From Xestospongia bergquistia (lineage: Eukaryota > Porifera > Demospongiae > Haplosclerida > Petrosiidae): a stretch of DNA of 64,000 bases. Location: NCBI GenBank assembly GCA_963965975.1, contig OZ014413.1, positions 7,466,501-7,530,500 on the forward strand. The letters run 5' to 3'. The notes under the pieces were generated by a model. The model saw only the letters and a program-made list of their open reading frames with translations, was not told the origin of the DNA and ran no database searches. The translations under genes and the position numbers were made by a program. Below are positions 26,201 through 37,870 of the stretch, piece after piece (position 1 is the stretch's first letter; the number at the start of each line of letters is the position of its first letter).

Positions 26201-29200
26201 TGTCCTTCCTTCCATTCAATGTCAGATGAGATGAGAGTCTCCCAGTCAAAAGCATTTTCTTCAAAAGCTAATTGATCTGTCAATTGACTGTCCAAATTTT
26301 CATGACTTGCACTAACAAATTCAGTCAATAATGATGAGATTTGATTTGATGAACTCTTGTACTTCTTACGTCTAATAGGTTTGACCTGATGTTGTCCAGC
26401 TGTGTTACTGGACACAGATTCCAGTATAAACACTGCTTCTTCATCTACATTTTGTTTATTCCATTCAGTGACATTTTGTAGACAAGGAACCATACCACCT
26501 TCTTGTAGTTTACGAAAGGAATCTACTAGTACTCCTGCATCAACTACACCAGTACTAAGAGAGGGTTCTATAAGTGACTCATTCAATAACCTTTTCTTCA
26601 AAGTACTTTTACCAGCACCTGGTGGTCCTGTTAGTATACATTTTACAACTCGTAAATATGCCACTCCAGTACTTTTCATTGCTAGTTGAAACTTATTGTG
26701 AAAGTTGATAACTGTTTGTACACGTTTATCTCCATACTCACTTAATGAAGACAACACATCTGTATCACAGTCAGGGTGATCTAGAAGATACTCCATTACT
26801 TCAATAGAACTATGTTTACAAGCATAGTGCAATGGAGTGTAGCCACTTTTGCCCTTAGCATTGACATCACAAGATTTTTTCTCCACAAGATTCCTAACAA
26901 TATCAATACTCCCAAAACGAGCTGCTATATGGAGAGGTTGATCATTGTTATCATTTGGTATATTTGCGGTGCAAGTCAATTGAGTTGTCAAAAAGCAAAA
27001 CAACTTAAAGTTCCCTTTTTCACATACCCAATGCAATGATGTATAGCCATTACTGCCCTTAGCATTGATGTCACAACCTGCTATATTAATAAGACACTTG
27101 ACAATATCTACATTTCCTATGCGAGATGCTACATGAAGTGGTCGATCATGGTTGTCATCTTCAACTTCAACATTACAGTGTGTTTGAGCAGCTAAAAACT
27201 GGACCACTTCTAAATGGCTTCTATTACATGCATAATGTAATGGACTATAACCATGGTTACCTTTAGAGTTAATATCACAACCTGCTACTTCTACTAAATG
27301 TATTGTAATATCTATATTACCAAAACAAGATGCTACATGAAGTGGTCGATCATGGTCATCATTCTGTACTTCCACATCACAGTTTATTTGAGCAGTTAAG
27401 AATTCAACACATGCTAAATTGTTAGAAGCACATGCACAATGTAATAATGTATAACCACCATGACCTTTAGTATTAACATCATAGTCACCTCTTAACAATA
27501 AAGACTTGACATTTTCAGCATTACCATGAAGAGCAGCCAAAAGAGGCAGCTGATGAGATAGAATGCTTGCAGTTTCAATAGTTGTACTGGTGACCATATT
27601 AACTATTTTGAGATAATCAATAAGATCATTTCCACTTCTTTTCCTTTTTATAATTTCTGTTATAAGACATCCAGAAATATCAACATTACCATTAGACAAA
27701 GCTAATTGGATTGGTTCAATAAAGTCATCATCTTTGGACTCCAAATTACAAGTTGATAAAGACGTTATTAACTTCACTGCTTCAAAATTGTTATTCTCAC
27801 AAGCCCAATGTAGGCATGTTCTTTGATTTTTACCCTTAGCATTAACATTACAACCAACAACATTGATCAAGTACTTAAGAATATTTGTATCACCAAGACG
27901 AGAGGCTAAATGAATTGGTCGAACATGATTATCATCTTCAGCTTCAATGTTACATGATGGTTGAGCAATCAAATACTTTGCTACTTCAAAATGACCTTTG
28001 TCACATGCATAATGTAATGGACTGTAGCCATGGTTACCTTTAGAGTTAATATCACAACCTGCTGTTTCTACTAAATGTCTTGTGATATCTACACTACCAA
28101 AACAAGATGCTACATGGAGTGGTCGATCATGGTTGTCATTCTCTACCTCCACATCACAGCTTACTTTAGCAGTTACATATTGAACACAAGCTAAACTGTT
28201 GGAAGCACATGCACAATGTAATGGTGTGTAGCCACCATGACCTTTAGTATTAACATCACAATTTATTTCAGAGAATAAATCTACATTACCATAAAGAAAG
28301 GCCAAGAGAAGCAACTGACTATGACTATCATCATATTTACTCTGTACATCAGAATTTGGTTGAGTTGTGACAACATTAACTATTTCCAGAAACTCAATCA
28401 AAGCATTTCCACTTCTTTTCTTAGAAGCAACTTCACAAATTAAATGTCTGCAGATGTCAACATTTCCATTATACCAAGCAAAAATAAAAGGTTCATTGAA
28501 ATCATTATCTTTGGCTTCTAAATCACACCTTGGTTGACTAGTAATTAACTTTACAATATCATAGTCATTTCTCTTACAAGCTAAATGTAAGCAAGTCTTT
28601 CTACTTTTATCTTTAGCATTGACGTCACAACCTGCTACTTTGACTAGATGTTTCACTAGGTCTATGCTGCCATGTTGACAAGCTAAATGAAGTATTCGAT
28701 CACCATTCTCGTCTACTACTTCTACATCACAATTCTTTCGATAAGTAAGAAATTTGATGATTTCAAGCTTAACACCAGACTGTTCATTTAAACAAGCAAA
28801 ATGCAAGCAACTTCTTTCATATTGACCCTTAGCATTGATGTCACATCCTGCTACTTCTACTAGATGTTTCACTAGGTCTACACTGCCATCTTCACATGCT
28901 AAATGAAGGGGTCTGTATCCAGTTGTGTCTGTTTCTTCAATATTCCATTCCCACTTGGAAAATAAAAATTGAACAATTTTTACACCAGACAGTTGATTTA
29001 AACAAGCAAAATGCAAGCAACTTCTTTCATATCGTCCTTTAGCATTGATGTCACAACCTGCTACTTCTACTAGATATTTCACTAGGTCTACACTGCCATG
29101 TTCACATGCTATGTGAATTGGTCTGTTATTATTTTTGTCTGCTGCTTCAACATACCAATCCTGTTTTGAGAACAAAAATTGGACAATTTCTGTATGACAC

Positions 29201-31983
29201 TTTCGATTTGAACAAGCAAAATGCAAGCAACTTTTTTCATGTTGACCCTTAGCATTGATGTCACAACCAGCTACTTCTACTAGATGTTTCACTAGGTCTA
29301 CACTGCCATCTTCACATGCTAAATGAAGTATTCGATTACCATCTTTATCAGCTACTTCTACATCACACTTTTGTCTTGAGGTAAGAAATTTGATTATTTC
29401 CCAGGAGTGGATAGTTGAGTGTGGAAGGACATCTTGTTCAACTACAGACTTTGTTGTCTTTATACTTTGTAATTGTTTATTAGGTTCCTCTGTCTGTAGA
29501 TCAGGTATTAAAATATCAGAGCTGGTAATTTCTATTGGTCGGTTTATTGAATGGTCTAATCCTTTACAAGAACTACTACTGGGATCAATGTACTTTTCTA
29601 ATAAATGAACTATTTCAAAATGACCATTCTGATTAGCGATTGTTGATGCTGTCCAACCACTCTGTGTTTGAAGATTAGGATCAGCATTTTCTTTGAGAAG
29701 AAGCTCAACAACTTGGTAATGACCATTTTGACTGGCCAATGTCAATGCGGTTGATCCTCTTTGTGTTTGAAGATTAGGATCAGCATTTTCTTTTAGTAGA
29801 AGCTCAACTACTTGGTAATGACCATTTTGACTAGCAACCATTAAACCAGTAAAACCTTCTTCTTGTTGAAGATTAGGATCAACATTTTCTTTGAGAAGAA
29901 GCTCAACTACTTGGTAATGACCATTTTGACTGGCCAATGTCAATGCGGTTGATCCTCTTTGTGTTTGAAGATTAGGATCAGCATTTTCTTTGAGAAGAAG
30001 CTCAACTACTTGGTAATGACCATTTTCACTGGAAAATATTAAAGCAGTCCCACCTTCTTGGTTTTGAAGATTAGGATCAGCATTTTCTTTTAGTAGAAGC
30101 TCAACTACTTGGTAATGACCATTTTCACTGGCAAATATTAAAGCAGTAAAACCTTCTTGGTTTTGAAGATTAGGATCAGCATTTTCTTTTAGTAGAAGCT
30201 CAACAACTTCGTAATGACCACCTTGACTAGCAAACATTAAAGCAGTAAAACCTTCTTGGTCTTGAAGATTAAGGTCAGCATTTTCTTTTAGTAAAAGTTC
30301 AACGACTTGGAAATGGCCATTTTTACTGGCAAACATTAAAGCAGTCAAATCATCTTGGTTCTGAAGATTAGGATCTGCATTTTCTTTGAGAAGAAGTTCA
30401 ACAACATTGTAATAGCCGTTTTTACTTGCAAAGATAAGAGATGTCCCACCATTTAGCTCTTTTAAGTTAGGATTACTTTGAGCCTTTAGTAACAAAATAA
30501 CTATCATGTAGAAGTTACTTTCACAGGATATCATCAGTGCACTGTTACCATAATAATCTTGAATATTCACATTAGTTCCTGCTGATATTAGTGTCTGTAC
30601 AACCTGTTCATGTCCACCATTAGTAGCTAACATTAGAGCTGTTTGTCCGACTTCATTGTGGTAGTCAACATCAGCTCCTAACTCCAGTAGTACTATGACA
30701 TCATTATAATGACCAGCTTGTGCTGCTTGAAGTAGTGATTGTTCAATTGTAACAGGTTGATCTTCAAATATAATAGGTTGGTCATTTATGAACATTTCAT
30801 AGATACCAACTTTATACATGAACGTTTTTTTCTCAGCTGCCATATTTATGAGAGATTGTGATTGTGAGAGAGGTGCCAGTAATCTAACACAAATTGATCC
30901 TGGCTCAATATGAATATGGGTCAAAAAATGTTCCTTTGTAGGAAATAAGTAATTGAGAAGTTTATAGAAATTTTTCAAAGTTATCTTTTCACATCTACCA
31001 TGTAGTTTGATGATGACCTTACATGATATTTCTGTGACCTCTTGTTTTGGTAACAGTGCTTCTTCAATAGCTGTCTTGATATAACGTAGTTGAGATGACT
31101 CTGAAAATATTTCAAGTTCACTTGAATATTCTTCTAATTTTGTTTGTATGGGATCTCTAGAAAGAAACTCCTTTACTAATTTTTCTATTAGTTTACAATT
31201 AAGGAAGCAATAGTGTTGTTGTATGGTATTAAACAACTCATGAATATTTTCAATTTCTGTTAGTCCTTTTCCTTCAGTGTATTCCTCAACAAATAGAGCA
31301 ATATCAACTAGTTTGTGTTTTCCATCTTTAATAGTCTCAGCTAGACTACTTCTGACTTTAGCTATTATGGATGTAAATTTGAAATGCAAGGTTTCTAAAT
31401 TTACTACAACTTGATCCTTAGAACTCATTTTTATTATTTTTGTTGAAGTTTGACTCTGTTGTGCTAAATTACTACCTTCTTTGCTCTCTTCTTTTGTCTT
31501 CACATCATTTGGTTTGTCCTTCCTTGCGTCATTGGTACTAGTCTCAAGTAATGTGTCATCTTGACTGTGTGTATCTAATTACAAAATAAGTTACTGAAAT
31601 ATACATGTCTCATGATAACTACTACACTCACCTTGATAGTGATCTACTAGTGGTATGGTGGTAATAAGGTTTTCTTGTACTTTTGAGACTAGATAGTGTT
31701 CATTCGCTTTCGATAGGGCAACAATTACTTTATCCCAGGTAGCATAAGAGTCAACTCTGAGCCATTTTGAAAAGAGAGCCATTTTTTGTTGATCTGTTGA
31801 TGATTTATCTTTTAAAATCACTCTTATCATTGCATTTGACATCTTTGGTAGAAAAATAGCAAATTTTTCCCACTCTACTAATGGTTCAAGTAGTTCCATT
31901 AGTTCAGACTCAGTAGGTCTGTTAGACAGTCTAGAACTATCTACTGGTAGAGTAGTAGTACATCTTGTAGGATTGTCAGACAT
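21523..31983 (-). CDS. Locus A: death domain - ankyrin - Roc - COR - death domain protein with modular tail
   Basis: Large cytosolic signalling GTPase of the ROCO type, closest in plan to DAPK1 without its kinase. Exons (minus): 31632-31983, 24550-31574, 24426-24492, 23318-23740, 23048-23266, 22803-22988, 22588-22749, 21943-22164, 21693-21893, 21523-21635. All are GT/AG, phases agree, and they sum to 8970 nt (2989 residues). Order: death domain 1 (about 24-105), a helical region of unknown family (about 170-385), an ankyrin array (about 393-1730), the Roc GTPase with GPPGAGKST (about 1765), DTGGQPEF (about 1968) and THRD, COR (about 2110-2460) with the Cys motif FPCTICQS, death domain 2 (about 2490-2600), then six tail exons with DSDSESYDISS and KKHKG-like basic ends. 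The start is MSDNP at 31983; an in-frame ATG at 32028 is an alternative. Apoptotic or immune signalling is inference from the domains. Confidence 0.9.
29615..30480 (-). repeat. Near-identical 99-bp ankyrin repeats in locus A
   Basis: Nine consecutive 33-residue ankyrin units, each close to the consensus (A)DPNLQNQEGFTALMFAS then NGHYQVVELLLKEN. Two of them carry the same QRGSTALTLAS variant at alternating positions. The near-identity at the DNA level points to recent unequal exchange. The rest of the array is built of older 66-68-residue double units. Confidence 0.93.
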
Positions 31984-32564
31984 AGTGGAAATAACTATAT
32001 AGCTATAGCTGTTGATAAACCCGAACACTTTAAAAATATCCTTATATGGTCATAATTTCTAAATAACACTACAGTATTCTAAAATTAGAATATCCTTATA
32101 TAGTTGTTATTATCATAACTGTGTGTGTGCTGTAGTACTATACACTATATGGCCAATTCTCATCTATCTTCTGTTATCACAACTTTCACATATATTATAT
32201 ATTAGTATTGTTCATAAACACATATAAATTCATTAATTAATGTCACATATAATCATTATAACATATTAATAATGTACACTGTTATGTAACAGGATACATT
32301 TAGTTCTATTATCATAATACTAATGTTAGTATCAACTAGTAAGTGTATTAATAATCAATAATAGTAAAACAGTATTGTCCTCATTTTTGTTAATATAATA
32401 AACCTTTGCACAAAATAACAATAGAGATAGCACTAAAATATCACTATATCAGATATATTATTATTACATACAATAACAAAATGTAATCACTAAATAATTA
32501 ATTGTTCAAATGTTCCTAATACTAAACTACTAGTTCAGTAAACAAACTTAGTTCACGGACTCTT
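31984..32564. promoter_or_regulatory. 5' flank of locus A
   Basis: 580 bp of AT-rich DNA between the locus A start and the MYCBP2 remnant. It must contain the locus A promoter if the first exon is complete. It does not resemble the shared 5' flank of loci B, C and D. No core motif is evident. Confidence 0.4.
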
Positions 32565-33514
32565 CTAAAAGGTCTGTGCATTACGACAGACGCCACATCC
32601 CAGAGCAAACTCATCTCCCGTGGGAGGGTGCTTCACATGAAAGGGACACTCAGTACCTGACAAAGGTTTAGCACGAGGTCCTAATGGACATTGTGGTAGC
32701 TCTGATTTGGGGATAGATGTCAGACGTTGGAAATCATCATGACATGGGTTACAAAAGTGGGTGGTACCAAAACAAAAGTACACGGCCACAGAACCGACAT
32801 TTGTACTCTAAGAAATCTGTCAATGTTTTGGACATATCTACATAATATCAAAAAGAAGACTCATTTCCATTCTTACAGTAATGAGAATGAGCCTGTACAA
32901 TATATAACAATATATTACCTGAACTTGACCTCCAGTATTAGAACAAGCTAGACAAACTAGTTCAGTAGGATCATAATCATCACTAGCACCAACTGCTTCA
33001 GCACAATGCTTCACCATAATATGACTAATGGATGAATAAAACAAATAGATAGATGAATGGATTAACAGATGGATGAATAAATGGTGAATATGAGAGATGA
33101 TAGAATATTAGATAGACAGACATTAAAATGGACATATAGTCATACCTTCTTACACTTGTAACAGACATAGTATGCATATTTCCACATTGCATACTCGAGT
33201 GGTTTCTGATAGAACTTTGAAGAGGGAGAAGTGATAGCTTCACATTTTGATTGGTTCTCACACTCCAAACGTAACTGACACTTTCTCTTAACATCATCAT
33301 AGAGCTCAGAGAGGGGTGTGGCCACATCTGATAGATGAGGATGGGCTATAGGCTTGTCCTGTATAGCAAAAAATGGGTTGATAATTATATTATAGAATGG
33401 ATGACCAGAGATGATAAAATGGATGAATTTCAGGTAAATGGATCAATGTATACAACTAAAATGGACAGCTGGTATCCCCCTTACCTCACAAATGGAGCAA
33501 AACATAAATCTGGC
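32565..33514 (-). pseudogene. MYCBP2: MYCBP2/Highwire (PHR E3 ligase) C-terminal fragment, decayed
   Basis: Remnant of the RING-linked tandem-cysteine end of the giant PHR ubiquitin ligase. Pieces on the minus strand: 33485-33514 (RFMFCSICE, end of the RING), 33146-33358 (ELYDDVKRKCQLRLE...YYVCYKCKK), 32919-33024 (SYYGEA...DDYDPTELVCLACS) and 32565-32837 ([18 protein letters not shown]... [21 protein letters not shown] then stop). Introns with GT/AG borders remain, so this is a DNA-level copy and not a retrocopy. It is broken by a frameshift just after YYGEA, another near the start of the last exon (before [10 protein letters not shown]) and a third soon after it. The family protein is over 4000 residues; here only the last 200 or so remain, joined directly to ankyrin sequence at 33514/33515. 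Confidence 0.9.
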
Positions 33515-34671
33515 ATTTCTGTATGACACTTTCGATTTGAACAAGCAAAATGCAAGCAACTTTTTTCATATTGACCCTTAGCATTGATGTCACAACCTGC
33601 TACATCGACTAGATGTTTCACTAGGTCTACACTGCCATCTTCACATGCTAAATGAAGTATTCGTTTACCAGCTTTATCAGCTACTTCTACATCACACTCC
33701 TGTTTTGAAGAGAGAAATTTTACAATGTCATATTCATCATTACTTTCAATGTCATTCCAAAAAGCAATGTGTAAACAACTTTTTTCATATTGACCCTTAG
33801 CATTGATGTCACAACCTGCTACTTCGACTAGATGTTTCACTAGGTCTACATTGCCATGTTCACATGCTAAATGAAGTATTCGATTACCATCTTTATCAGC
33901 TACTTCTACATCACACTCCTGTTTTGAAGAGAGAAATTTTACAATGTCATATTTATTATTAATACAAGCTATGTGCATTGGTGTACAGTTGTTATCATCT
34001 AAGCTGTTTACATTCAAGTGAACCTTATTTACAAGGAACTCAACAATATTAGAATATAATGTAGAAAAGTAATGTAGAGGAAAGTGTGTTTTAACATCTA
34101 GCCATTGAACAACTTTATCTTTTGTTACAAGCTTAGCCAAATGTACATGCTGCTCTTGAATTACTCTGACCATAAAGTCTTTAAATGATATCTTCCTCAG
34201 TAATGGTATCATTATTTCCCAGGTTGATATCTTAACACACTGATAGATAATATCAGGAGATAACACTGTAACATTATTACAAATAAATGAGACTATGCTG
34301 TAATGTCTACTACTACACGCATAATAGAGAGGAGTGTGTCTATATATATCAAATGATGTGAAACTTTAAAAATGGTGATTGAAGAGATACTTAACAAAAT
34401 TCAGTTTACCTGAATGATATGCTAAATGAAGTAATGTCTGTTGCTCATAATTAACTAAATAGTTATAATTCACACTCTTAGAGATAGTGATAAGGTACTG
34501 TAAAACATCTAGCCCACATTGAACAGAACTACAGCACAAGTGAAATAAAGTGTTTCCTTGATTGTCACGAATCAAAGGATAAACTTCTAGTTTGATAAGT
34601 CTCTTGACACTCTCCTGATTGCCTCTAACACAAGCAGTAAATAGTTGGGTCACCACTAGGTATGACTCCAT
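33515..34671 (-). pseudogene. Locus B: truncated ankyrin gene, 5' end of a D-type gene
   Basis: Begins MESYLVVTQLFTACVRG like loci C and D and runs as ankyrin repeats with no intron. One in-frame TAA at about 34366 interrupts it after LFNHHF. Beyond it the same frame continues through HTPLYYACSSRHYS and LSPDIIYQCVKI and then double ankyrin units nearly identical to those of locus A (CDVEVADKDGNRILHLAC, VEVAGCDINAKGQYEKSCLH). It breaks off inside a repeat at CHTE, exactly where the MYCBP2 fragment starts. There is no Roc, COR or death domain. If transcribed, it could give only a 101-residue ankyrin peptide before the stop. Called a pseudogene because of the stop and truncation. Confidence 0.88.
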
Positions 34672-35130
34672 ATCTCAATAACAGTTAGCTATAAAAAATA
34701 CACTGTAGTGTATACCAAGTATTATGTGTGAACATTTTAATAACAGCAAAGTATAAAACACAATCAAGACAACAAGATTAGTGCTAAAAAAAACTCAATA
34801 TTAACATATATAATATATGAATATCAACATAATTTAAAAGGAATAGGCAACGCAGATTGTCAATTGTTATTGTATATCAATTATTTGCATTATCACATCA
34901 ACTCATTGGCATAAAACATAAATGGATTATAAATGGATGTGTGCAGTAAAAAGACATGTGCATGCTTATTGACTTCATCTCAGTGCCTTGTATTAATTTA
35001 CTCTATAGATAAACTTTTTAATTCCTTAAAGGAATTAAAAGTTTTTTAAAGGCCATCGTAAATCAGATGCACATTGTAAAGAAAAGTCAGTAGATCCAGT
35101 CCAAGTCAGCTATAGCTGTCCCCTAAATCC
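34672..35130. repeat. Duplicated 5' flank of locus B
   Basis: The sequence upstream of the MESYLV start is homologous to 40526-40976 (locus C) and, as far as the window extends, 63904-64000 (locus D). This points to segmental duplication of promoter plus first exon. Shared landmarks are AACACAATCAAGACAACAAG and AGCTATAGCTGTCCCCTAAA. Confidence 0.85.
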
Positions 35131-35249
35131 AGAGAAGCCCAAGTAAACAAATTTCCAGGATGAACTATGAAAGCTGTAATTGAAGTCATTAGAAGTGGAT
35201 AACTCATTTTGTGAGCAGCTAAAATTCATGTTGTATCCAGATATACTTT

Positions 35250-35640
35250 ATAATGTAGAGTCCATGGAAGCATTATTCAGGAATGTCCAAAGCCTACATA
35301 ACCCCTGTTGAGGAAGATAAACTGTCAAATATTGTGATATATGTGGCTAAGACTGGGTATAGCAAAACTAGTAAGTAGATAGGAAGTTGTCTGATAGCTG
35401 ATTGAGACAACCAACGCTTTCTCAATGCAAAGAAGATGCAATAGCCAATGTGAGAATGGAATCCTTTAATCCTGACACTATAAAAAAATTTTAAACTTTT
35501 ACATAACTATAATGTTGATGAAACAGGAATGTCTTTTGATCACTGTCTTCCAAACATTGTCAACAAAAAAGGTCAATACATCATTATGATACATCTGAAA
35601 ATGATGATAATATCGGTCTTACTTAAAAAACTGAATGAGT
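35250..35640 (+). pseudogene. Pogo/Tigger-like DDE transposase remnant
   Basis: Short in-frame islands on the plus strand: TPVEEDKLSNIVIYVAKTGY (helix-turn-helix-like region) and, about 200 bp on, NVDETGMSFDHCLPNIV and KKGQY, the region of the first catalytic Asp of pogo-type DDE transposases. Several frame changes and stops separate them. Only remnants can be recognised. Confidence 0.65.
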
Positions 35641-36338
35641 CATAGTTATTTGAAATTGCAGCCAAACAAACACAATTGACAAAAAGCTTGTTGTGATTAC
35701 AATAAAATACAAAAAAGATTGATGCAAAGTATCAGTTCTAGTAAGTAATACATGGATGGCAACAATGACTCCATCATTTTTTTGAAAAAAATATTGGCTT
35801 TAAAATGTTTGGGTCTGTCCAATTATGATTTACGATATTCCTAAAGATAAGAACAATGAAAATAGGGTTGTTAATGTAGAGGATGTACAAGAGAGTAACT
35901 TTGGATATATTGAAGACAATCATGACAACAGAAGTAATGAAAATTATAATGACAACAATTTTAGCAAATAAAACAATAGAATGTAAATAGTTGGCTTTTA
36001 AGCTACAAAATATGTTGCAAACAAAAATATTTGCAATATTCATTCACAGTGTTTGAGCTACCATGCATTTTGTGTCAAATAATGCATTTACTATCCAAGA
36101 AACGCACAAAGAAGTCTATGCATACACATTTTAATTAATTTTTGTAATTATTTTTTAAAAAGTAATGTTGTGGGTGGAGTCTTTCAAAGAGCATGTGACA
36201 AAATGTTGATTGACACAGATGGTTCAAGAGAGGTGGTTCCAGAGAATAATTACCAGAAGTAACAAATGCTCAAGAAGAGAAGCTCAACAAATGATGATTT
36301 GAAACATCAGAATTCAGACTCAGAAGAGTCAGAAATCA

Positions 36339-37350
36339 ATGGCAGAGCAGCAGATGGTGAGTAGCACTAGTGACAGCACATCTTCAGGTACTAGTGGAGA
36401 TCATTATGTACAGTCGTGGGAAAAGACATTTCCTTGGGTGTATTATGATCCAAGCAGACGAGCAATGCTATGTCGTACTTGTGTGAAGCATAAAAAGAAC
36501 AACGTGTTTACTAACTCTGGATGTTGTAAATTTCAAAAAACTACACTCGGTAGACATTCTAAATCAAGGGAACATATTGATGCAGTAAGAAAAGAGGCAG
36601 CCAGTACAAGTAGTGTGAGTCTGTCTACCATGATTAGACAGGGAATAGAACTGAAAAAGGAAGCTGTTGTTTGTGCTATGCGTAATGTCTACTGGATTGC
36701 AACTGAGGAAATTGCACTACTCAAATACCAATCACTGAATGAGCTTATGAAGATGCAAGGATGTGCTGTAACAACAGAACTCAACATGGCTAAGAATGCA
36801 CAATATTCAAGTTACCAAATTGCTGAAGAGATGTTAGAAGCAATAAGTTTATGGATCGAACAGACAGTTGATACTACCCTAAGTACCCTTCAATCTAGTC
36901 CCTTCATTGGAGTTATGGTTGACGAGAGCACAGACAATACTACTGAGTCAACTATGATTGTATATGCTAAAACATTTTGTGATGGAGAAGTTACTAATCA
37001 CTTCTTGGAATCAATTCGAATTGAAGAAAAGGTGACTGGAGAACACCTCTACAAAGAGCTTTCATCTTTTTTAGAGACTAAAGGGATCACTCTTAATAAA
37101 GTATCAGGTCTTAGAACAGATGGTGCTAGAGCAATGACAGGATTACAACAAGGACTAACTAGATATATGAAGAAATCAAATCCATTCAATGTACCTATCC
37201 ATTGTATATAGCCCATTGTCTTTCCCTTGCTGTAAGTCAAGCCTCTAAGGGTATTTCATATTTACAGAAGTATAAAAGGCTGCTTATTTCTGTTTACTCA
37301 TACTTTAGCCATTCTTCACTTAGAGTAGATAAGCTACGAGAAATTCCAGA
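36339..37350 (+). pseudogene. hAT-like transposase (ZNF862-type), 5' part, frameshifted
   Basis: The reading frame opens with a BED/TTF-type zinc finger region (WVYYDPSRRAMLCRTC then TTLGRHSKSREH) and continues to the catalytic region, VMVDESTDNTTESTMIVYAK and LRTDGARAMTG, typical of hAT transposases and the domesticated ZNF862-like proteins. A two-base gain near 37208 puts a stop after PIHCI. The next frame resumes with AHCLSLAVSQASKG, and similarity ends near 37340. The C-terminal dimerisation domain is missing. 290 residues are intact from the ATG at 36339. Confidence 0.82.
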
Positions 37351-37870
37351 CCATTTGTATTTCAATACTAGGAGGAACAGTTGGTAGTCTTTTACATCCC
37401 TACTATAAAGGAAAATGATTAATCACATTGCATGCTGGATTAGAGGATGGGTGGATACCTAATGCTTGTCTCGTGGTCTAAAAGTAAAGAGGGAGATTAT
37501 CACCAAGAGATGGATCATAAACCATTTGAAACATGGTTCTAGAACCAGTTAATGCTAAATATTCCTCCTGATTCTTTAATTGTGATCTTGAAGCCAAAGC
37601 AATGGTGAACAAAGTATTTGTTGATGTTTGCTTTCTTATAATAATTATTAGGAAAATTCTTTAATAAATAAATAAAATAAGAAATTTTATGGACAGGCTG
37701 ACAATAAATGCAGGCTTTATTTCTGATGTCATAGTGCATAATACTTACAGATGGCAAGGAATGCGAAGAACGCCATTCACTTATATTGAATTTCTGATTT
37801 AGTACTTTCCTGGATATAGCTAGTAGTCTAGTTTTAAAATTAAATTTCTGTAGTTGCAAGGCATTTTGAA
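37351..37870. repeat. Segmental duplication, partner of 41011-41490
   Basis: Closely similar to 41011-41490, including GGTTCTAGAACCAGTTAATG versus its one-base variant and the AATGGTGAACAAAGTATTTG stretch. It is the distal part of the block duplicated with the 5' ends of loci B and C. No coding content is recognised. Confidence 0.85.

Larger units (their letters stand above)
35131..37350 (+). mobile_element. 2.2-kb insertion with decayed pogo-like and hAT-like transposase remnants
   Basis: The locus C copy of the surrounding duplication is continuous from CCTAAATCCAG (40976) to CATTTGTATTTCAATACTAG (about 41011), with only about 35 bp between. Here the same two flanks are 2.2 kb apart, so this segment was inserted here or lost there. 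It contains two transposase remnants described separately. I see no clean terminal inverted repeats or target duplication, so it may be a composite or truncated insertion. Confidence 0.7.

Noticed and set aside
32565-33358. MYCBP2 piece as a retrocopy
   Set aside because: Introns with GT/AG borders remain between the coding pieces.
34366-34671. Treating the 101-residue ankyrin frame as a separate small gene
   Set aside because: The same frame continues after one TAA with sequence homologous to loci C and A, so it is the start of a broken long gene.
36339-37211. A domesticated, functional hAT-derived gene
   Set aside because: The frame breaks before the conserved His-rich region, and the C-terminal dimerisation domain is absent.
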